Part shown: one piece after another, positions 34,756 to 38,435 of the stretch
How positions within the stretch are numbered: the stretch's first letter is position 1
Layout: each line of letters starts with the position of its first letter
Source of the DNA: Clostridiales bacterium
Lineage (GTDB): Bacteria; Bacillota; Clostridia; Christensenellales; CAG-138
Length of the DNA: 38,435 bases
Reading direction: 5' to 3'
Assembly (NCBI GenBank): GCA_015056105.1
Contig: SVGX01000011.1
Coordinates: 1 to 38,435, forward strand
Translations under genes and position numbers: made by a program
The notes under the pieces: model-generated
The model's database searches: none
What the model was told of the DNA's origin: nothing
Seen by the model: the letters and a program-made list of their open reading frames with translations, nothing else

Positions 34756-35310
34756 ATGGCCATGCTTTTTATCTCCTATCAGGCTGCGGCGGCTTTCATC
34801 ACAGCGGCTTTTTTGCTGACAAGGCTCCTTTGCTTTTTCCGCAGAAAAGCCTTCTCCCTTCGGCGTGAAGCGGCGCTTCTCACGGTGCTCATCGCCCTGC
34901 TTGTGGTTTTGCGCTTCACCTTCTTCCCCTTTGACAGGGTGGATGGCAGGATACAGCCCCTTGTGTTTGATGCATCGCAGGCATTGCCGTTCGGGATCAA
35001 CCTTATCCCCTTCAAAAACCTGCTCGATTACCCGGAGCGGCGGCAGATCCTTCTCAACATCATCGGCAACACGGCCATGTTCATCCCCATCGGCGTCATA
35101 TGGCCTTCTGTTTTCAAAGAGCTTGACAGCCACAAAAAAGCCATTGCGGCAGGCGTCGGCTTTTCGCTTGTCATCGAGCTGCTGCAGCTGCCCTTCTTTT
35201 CAAGGGTCACGGATGTGGATGATCTTATCCTCAACACCTTGGGCTATCTTCTCGGCTACGGGCTGTTTCTTCTTGCAAAGCGAGTCTATGCCCTTTTCAA
35301 AGGGCACTGA
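34756..35310 (+). CDS. VanZ-like family membrane protein
   Basis: Small integral membrane protein, 184 aa, with four to five hydrophobic segments. The VanZ pattern is present: FGINLIPFKNLLD after the second segment, LLNIIGNTAMFIPIGVIWP, then SLVIELLQLPFFSRVTDVDDLILNTLGYLLGY, including the conserved E...DxDD. VanZ proteins confer low-level teicoplanin resistance in some hosts, but most chromosomal copies have unknown function. The start is ATG 34756 or 34762 (MAM...); AAGGA fits both. The track ORF begins inside fbp and is too long. It is probably cotranscribed with fbp through the hairpin and is closed by a strong terminator. It is not near other van genes. Confidence 0.85.
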   Translation: MAMLFISYQAAAAFITAAFLLTRLLCFFRRKAFSLRREAALLTVLIALLVVLRFTFFPFDRVDGRIQPLVFDASQALPFGINLIPFKNLLDYPERRQILLNIIGNTAMFIPIGVIWPSVFKELDSHKKAIAAGVGFSLVIELLQLPFFSRVTDVDDLILNTLGYLLGYGLFLLAKRVYALFKGH

Positions 35311-35327
35311 TATGCGTTTTTTACCCT

Positions 35328-35361
35328 GCGGAAAACAGAAAAAACTGTTTTCCGCTTTTTT
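35328..35361 (+). terminator. Terminator after the VanZ-like gene
   Basis: GCGGAAAACAG / CTGTTTTCCGC, an 11-bp stem with an A6 loop, is followed by TTTTTT. It lies 17 nt past the stop codon. Confidence 0.92.
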
Positions 35362-35387
35362 ATTGCAAAAATATATGTTTTTACCCC

Positions 35388-35441
35388 TTTACTTTAGCGC
35401 GCTGATGTGTTAGCATAGTAGTGCATTAAACGCACGGTGCG
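35388..35441 (+). promoter_or_regulatory. Promoter of the amino-acid ABC importer operon
   Basis: TTTACT (35388-35393), a 17-nt spacer and TAGCAT (35411-35416) lie ~50 nt before the ATG at 35467. Downstream, CGCACGGTGCG (35431-35441) is an 11-bp palindrome in the 5' leader that could be an operator or a small hairpin. Confidence 0.5.
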
Positions 35442-35466
35442 TGCATAGTAAGAAAGGATACTGACC

Positions 35467-36252
35467 ATGAAACGCTTTTTTCTGCTGACGCTTGTTGCTG
35501 CCCTTGTTCTCACCGCTGCCTTCGGCTGCGCCAAGAAGGAAGACAAGACCTTCACCGTCGGCTTTGATGCCGCTTTCCCGCCCTACGGTTACATCGATGA
35601 AAACGGCGACTACATCGGCTTTGACCTTGACCTTGCCGCAGAAGTCTGCGAACGCAGGGGCTGGGAACTCAAGCTTTCCCCCATCGACTGGAACGCCAAG
35701 GATTTCGAGCTTGAATCCGGCGCCATCGACTGCATCTGGAACGGCTTCACCATGAATGGCCGTGAAGAGCTTTACACCTGGACCGGCGCCTACTGCGACA
35801 ACTCCCAGGTATTCGTGACCCGCGCTGCGGACGGTATCAGTACTTTCGCCGACCTTTCGGGCAAGGTCGTCACCGTGCAGGCGGACTCCTCCTGCGAAGC
35901 TGCACTGAACGATGAGGAAAACCCCGAAGCCATTGCCCTGCGCGATTCCTTCGCTTCCCTTGAGCAGTGCGCAGAATACAACACCGCTTTCATGGAGCTT
36001 GAATCCGGCGCGGTGGATGCCATCGGTATGGATATCGGCGTTGCCCGCTTCCAGATCGAAGGCCGTGAAGACCAGTTCGTGATCATGGAGCAGCCCCTGC
36101 AGAGCGAGCAGTACGGCGTTGGCTTCAAACTCGGCAACACGGAGCTGCGCGATCAGGTAGAAGAGACGCTCCTCGAAATGGTAGAGGATGGCACCTTCGC
36201 CAAGATCTCTAATGAGTGGTTCGGCTATGATGTCTGCGTGCTTGGCAAATAA
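35467..36252 (+). CDS. Amino-acid ABC transporter substrate-binding lipoprotein
   Basis: Extracellular solute-binding protein of family 3 (polar amino acids), 261 aa. The signal peptide ends in the lipobox AAFGC (C21). The mature protein begins with the family motif FTVGFDAAFPPYGYIDENGDYIGFDLDLA. WNGFTMNGREELYTWTGAY and DLSGKVVTVQADSSCEAAL are the next conserved blocks. The C-terminus EQYGVGFKLGNTELRDQVEETL is also typical. The exact amino acid cannot be read off; the group includes cystine, glutamine and arginine binders. Downstream are the permease and ATPase. A hairpin with a T-run just after the stop would favour more binding protein than membrane subunits. Confidence 0.93.
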   Translation: MKRFFLLTLVAALVLTAAFGCAKKEDKTFTVGFDAAFPPYGYIDENGDYIGFDLDLAAEVCERRGWELKLSPIDWNAKDFELESGAIDCIWNGFTMNGREELYTWTGAYCDNSQVFVTRAADGISTFADLSGKVVTVQADSSCEAALNDEENPEAIALRDSFASLEQCAEYNTAFMELESGAVDAIGMDIGVARFQIEGREDQFVIMEQPLQSEQYGVGFKLGNTELRDQVEETLLEMVEDGTFAKISNEWFGYDVCVLGK

Positions 36253-36275
36253 CCGAAACTGACCCTTCCGACATA

Positions 36276-36328
36276 ACGCGGGCGAAGAGGCGATGAAAGT
36301 CCGGACAGCCTCTGCCGCCCGCGTTTTT
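36276..36328 (+). terminator. Attenuating hairpin between the binding-protein and permease genes
   Basis: The outer stem ACGCGGGCG / CGCCCGCGT and inner stem AGAGGC / GCCTCT enclose a 16-nt loop and are followed by TTTTT. It lies 23 nt after the binding-protein stop and 35 nt before the permease ATG, with no new promoter evident, so it is probably a partial terminator setting subunit ratios. Confidence 0.7.
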
Positions 36329-36363
36329 CCCTTTTCTGCATTCATTCACGAAAGGCTGCTTTT

Positions 36364-37014
36364 ATGAGTTTTGCAACGATGCTCCAACAGCTCGGCATGG
36401 GCATGATCACATCCGTGCTGATCTTTACCCTGACCCTTCTCGGCGCTCTGCCGCTGGCGCTGCCCATCGCCTTCGGGCGCATGAGCCGCTTCAAACCCCT
36501 CAGCATGCTGATGCGGGTGTATATCAGCGTAATGCGCGGCACGCCGCTGATGCTGCAGCTGCTGGTGGTTTACTTTGCGCCCTGGTTCGTGTTCAAGATC
36601 CCCCTTTCCAACGGCTACCGGTTTTATGCGGTCATCATCGCCTTTGTGCTCAACTATGCCGCCTATTTTGCGGAGATCTACCGCGCCGGCATCGAATCCA
36701 TCCCCAAGGGGCAATATGAAGCCGCGGAGGTGCTGGGCTATTCCAAAGGGCAGACCTTCAGCCGCATCATCTTTCCCCAGATGGTGAAGCGTATCCTGCC
36801 CCCCACCACCAACGAGATCATCACCCTTGTCAAGGATACCTCCCTCGCCTTTGCCATCGGCGTGCTTGAAATGTTCACCCTTTCCAAGCAGATCGCCTCT
36901 GCGGAAAAGAGCATGGTGCCCTATGCGGCGGCGGCAGTGTTCTACTACATCTTCAATGCGGTGGTGGCATGGACCATGGAACGCATTGAACACAAACTTT
37001 CCTACTACCGCTAA
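36364..37014 (+). CDS. Amino-acid ABC transporter permease
   Basis: Membrane subunit of the HisMQ type, 216 aa, with about five hydrophobic segments. It carries the N-terminal QLGMGMITSVLIFTLTLLGALPLALPIA, the RGTPLMLQLLVVYFAPW block, and the ATPase-contacting EAA loop YEAAEVLGYSKGQTFSRIIFPQMVK (about residues 119-143). Only one permease gene is present, so it should form a homodimer. It precedes the ATPase gene by 20 nt. The ribosome binding site is a weak GAAAGG. Confidence 0.93.
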   Translation: MSFATMLQQLGMGMITSVLIFTLTLLGALPLALPIAFGRMSRFKPLSMLMRVYISVMRGTPLMLQLLVVYFAPWFVFKIPLSNGYRFYAVIIAFVLNYAAYFAEIYRAGIESIPKGQYEAAEVLGYSKGQTFSRIIFPQMVKRILPPTTNEIITLVKDTSLAFAIGVLEMFTLSKQIASAEKSMVPYAAAAVFYYIFNAVVAWTMERIEHKLSYYR

Positions 37015-37034
37015 GGGCCGAGAAGGAGCTTCCC

Positions 37035-37799
37035 ATGAATGTTCTTGAGATCAGCAATCTGAAAAAAAGCTTTGACGGCCGTGAGGTGCTCAAAGATATC
37101 TCCCTTTCCGTCAAAGAAGGCGAAGTGGTCGCCATTATCGGCCCCTCGGGCAGCGGCAAATCCACCCTGCTTCGCTGCGCCACCCTGCTTGAGACCATGG
37201 ACGGCGGCAGCCTTTCCTACCTGGGCGAAAACGCCGCCGCACCGGATGCTTCCGGAAAAACCGTCTACCGGGATGCCGCGAAGCTTCGGGAGATCCGCAG
37301 CAAATTCGGCCTTGTGTTCCAGAATTTCAACCTCTTCCCCCATTACAGCGTGATGAAGAACATCACCGATGCGCCCATCACGGTGCAAAAAAAGAGCAAG
37401 GCAGAAGCGGAGGATACCGCCCGTTCCCTGCTTGCAAAAATGGGGCTTTCCGACCGTGCCGACGCCTACCCCTACCAGCTTTCCGGCGGCGAACAGCAGC
37501 GCGTTTCCATCGCCCGTGCCCTTGCCATGGGCCCGAAGATACTGTTTTTCGATGAACCCACCAGCGCCCTTGACCCGGAACTGACCGGCGAAATTCTGCA
37601 TGTCATCCAGGCCCTTGCCAAGGAAAACATGACCATGCTCATCGTGACCCATGAAATGGCCTTTGCCCGCTCCGTGGCGGACCGCGTCATCTTCATGGCC
37701 GGCGGCGTGATCGTGGAGGAAGGCACCGCCGAGCAGGTGATCGACGATCCGCAAAACGAGCGCACCCGTGCGTTCCTTGCAAAACTGACACGGGAATAA
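37035..37799 (+). CDS. Amino-acid ABC transporter ATP-binding protein
   Basis: Cytoplasmic ATPase of the polar amino-acid importer (GlnQ-like), 254 aa. The motifs are complete: Walker A GPSGSGKST (about residues 36-44), Q-loop in VFQNFNLFPHY, signature LSGGEQQRVSIARAL, Walker B ILFFDEPTSALDPE, and the H-loop in IVTHEMAFAR. ATG 37035 follows AAGGAG. The last gene of the three-gene unit; no terminator is visible before the yerC promoter 12 nt after its stop. Confidence 0.95.
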   Translation: MNVLEISNLKKSFDGREVLKDISLSVKEGEVVAIIGPSGSGKSTLLRCATLLETMDGGSLSYLGENAAAPDASGKTVYRDAAKLREIRSKFGLVFQNFNLFPHYSVMKNITDAPITVQKKSKAEAEDTARSLLAKMGLSDRADAYPYQLSGGEQQRVSIARALAMGPKILFFDEPTSALDPELTGEILHVIQALAKENMTMLIVTHEMAFARSVADRVIFMAGGVIVEEGTAEQVIDDPQNERTRAFLAKLTRE

Positions 37800-37810
37800 A
37801 CATCTGTCTC

Positions 37811-37840
37811 TTGATTTTTCGCGCTTTAACGTGTTAAACT
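37811..37840 (+). promoter_or_regulatory. yerC promoter with palindromic operator candidate
   Basis: TTGATT (37811-37816), an 18-nt spacer and TAAACT (37835-37840) form a promoter ~38 nt before the yerC ATG. TTTAAC-GT-GTTAAA (37825-37838) is a perfect palindrome that overlaps the -10. Since the gene encodes a TrpR-like repressor fold, autoregulation is plausible. Confidence 0.55.
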
Positions 37841-37877
37841 ATCCCTGTTAAGAAACCACTTTGCAAAGGGAGCCCCC

Positions 37878-38177
37878 ATGTACAAAACAAAGCTGAAAAA
37901 CGATGAAGCCGACCGCCTGTTCGATGCCATTCTCGCCCTTGAAAGCAAGGATGAATGTTACTGTTTTTTTGAGGATCTTTGCACGGTAACGGAGCTTCGT
38001 GCCCTCTCCCAGCGGCTTGAGGTGGCAAAGCTTCTTCGCAGCGGCGAGACCTATACCGCAATTGCGGAAAAAACCGGCGCTTCCACCGCCACCATTTCCC
38101 GTGTGAACCGCTCCCTTTCCTACGGTGCGGACGGTTATAAGACCGTGCTCGACAAAATGGCAAAGCAGGAAGGCTGA
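37878..38177 (+). CDS. yerC: YerC/YecD family TrpR-related DNA-binding protein
   Basis: Small helical DNA-binding protein, 99 aa, of the YerC/YecD branch of the Trp-repressor fold. The order of motifs fits: LFDAILALESKDECYCFFEDLCTVTELRALSQRLEVAKLL, followed by the helix-turn-helix YTAIAEKTGASTATISRVNRSL (about residues 57-78), then YGADGYKTVLDKM. Target genes and ligand are unknown in most species. The ATG follows AAAGGGAG. It is monocistronic, with its own promoter and a hairpin ~57 nt after the stop. Confidence 0.92.
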   Translation: MYKTKLKNDEADRLFDAILALESKDECYCFFEDLCTVTELRALSQRLEVAKLLRSGETYTAIAEKTGASTATISRVNRSLSYGADGYKTVLDKMAKQEG

Positions 38178-38233
38178 AAAACAGAATAAAAAAATAAGCA
38201 GAGCAAAATGGTCGTATTGATAAAACAGTTGGC

Positions 38234-38260
38234 AGGCACAGCAGAAGAATCGCTGTGCCT
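38234..38260 (+). terminator. Probable terminator after yerC
   Basis: AGGCACAGC / GCTGTGCCT, a 9-bp stem with a 9-nt loop, is followed by GTTCTTGT, a weak U-tract. The surrounding 38178-38340 is AT-rich and has no other gene that I can support. Confidence 0.6.
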
Positions 38261-38340
38261 GTTCTTGTAAAAAATAATACCCACATGGCAGAATAAACCA
38301 AACAAACCGATAAACTTGAAGTTGTAGAAGGGAATAATTC

Positions 38341-38435
38341 ATGCGATTTTTTCACGCTATCGATGTGGATCGTCTATTGAAAATAAAAGGAAAACGAGGT
38401 TACGGCATCTCCCTTGCCGTTGTCAAAGGCGACGA
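38341..38435 (+). CDS. Unidentified protein, N-terminal fragment (runs off the right edge)
   Basis: The first 31 codons of an open frame reading MRFFHAIDVDRLLKIKGKRG and on, still open at the window end. An AAGGGAATAATTC Shine-Dalgarno-like sequence precedes the ATG. The fragment is too short to recognise. Codon use is more AT-rich than the genes to its left (AAA, ATA, TTA-type choices), as is the spacer before it, which might mark a different origin or simply a poorly conserved gene. Confidence 0.5.
   Translation, partial: MRFFHAIDVDRLLKIKGKRGYGISLAVVKGD

Noticed and set aside
26121-35310. Glycopeptide-resistance cluster suggested by VanX-like and VanZ-like genes
   Set aside because: The two genes are 7.5 kb apart in separate units, with no VanH, VanA-type ligase or VanRS; the VanX-like protein is exported.
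36291-36307. GATGAAAGTCCGGACA resembling the conserved GGAAAGTCCGGGC of RNase P RNA
   Set aside because: Only this short match exists, within the loop of a terminator hairpin; none of the other RNase P RNA elements are present.

Overview
The window looks like a chromosomal segment of a low-complexity-genome Bacillota, most likely an uncultured or gut-associated member of the Clostridia. The evidence is the gene content: a clostridial-type RpoB with an acidic C-terminal tail, RpoC starting [13 protein letters not shown], CarD plus YacL, class III fructose-1,6-bisphosphatase, PlsY/GpsA, a MocR regulator next to an ECF S component, VanZ, YerC and many lipobox lipoproteins. Ribosome binding sites are strong AGGAGG types and several starts are TTG or GTG. 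The coding sequence is GC-rich, which creates long antisense shadow ORFs. I cannot assign a genus from the sequence alone.

Layout. 1-9.1 kb (minus strand): the 5' part of rpoC, complete rpoB with its own strong promoter and a ~165-nt leader, then yacL, carD and rarA further upstream. 9.3-13.1 kb: a MATE exporter, a secreted protein with a degenerate vWA-like fold on the opposite strand, and a nucleotidyltransferase. 13.1-17.2 kb (minus): a TSUP permease, gpsA and plsY for phospholipid synthesis, and a MocR-type regulator. The MocR gene is divergent from an ECF transporter S component across a perfect 12-bp inverted repeat.

18.0-21.2 kb: cell-envelope module 1, with a small lipoprotein, an MBOAT O-acyltransferase and a DHHW/AlgX-like partner. 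21.3-22.8 kb: a beta-lactamase-fold serine hydrolase. 22.9-25.1 kb: two adjacent G3E/CobW-like GTPase genes. The first carries seven 48-bp tandem repeats encoding a His/Cys-rich metal-binding tract. The second appears to fuse a degenerate CobW domain to a YcgQ/DUF1980-like MTCC domain. 25.2-31.7 kb: a seven-gene operon with an L,D-transpeptidase, a VanX-like D,D-dipeptidase with an SH3 domain, a lipoprotein, MBOAT-DHHW module 2, a GNAT acetyltransferase and a small P-loop protein.

31.7-38.4 kb: endonuclease IV (minus), class III FBPase, a VanZ-like protein, a three-gene polar amino-acid ABC importer, a YerC/TrpR-like regulator with a palindrome over its own promoter, and the first 31 codons of an unidentified gene at the edge.

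The themes that link genes are (i) two paralogous extracytoplasmic O-acylation modules, one embedded among peptidoglycan-editing enzymes, and (ii) a metal-handling GTPase pair with an unusual repeat tract and domain fusion. No CRISPR array, insertion sequence, tRNA or rRNA was recognised. Coordinates of promoters, stems and repeats were read by eye; family assignments rest on motif recognition without database searches.
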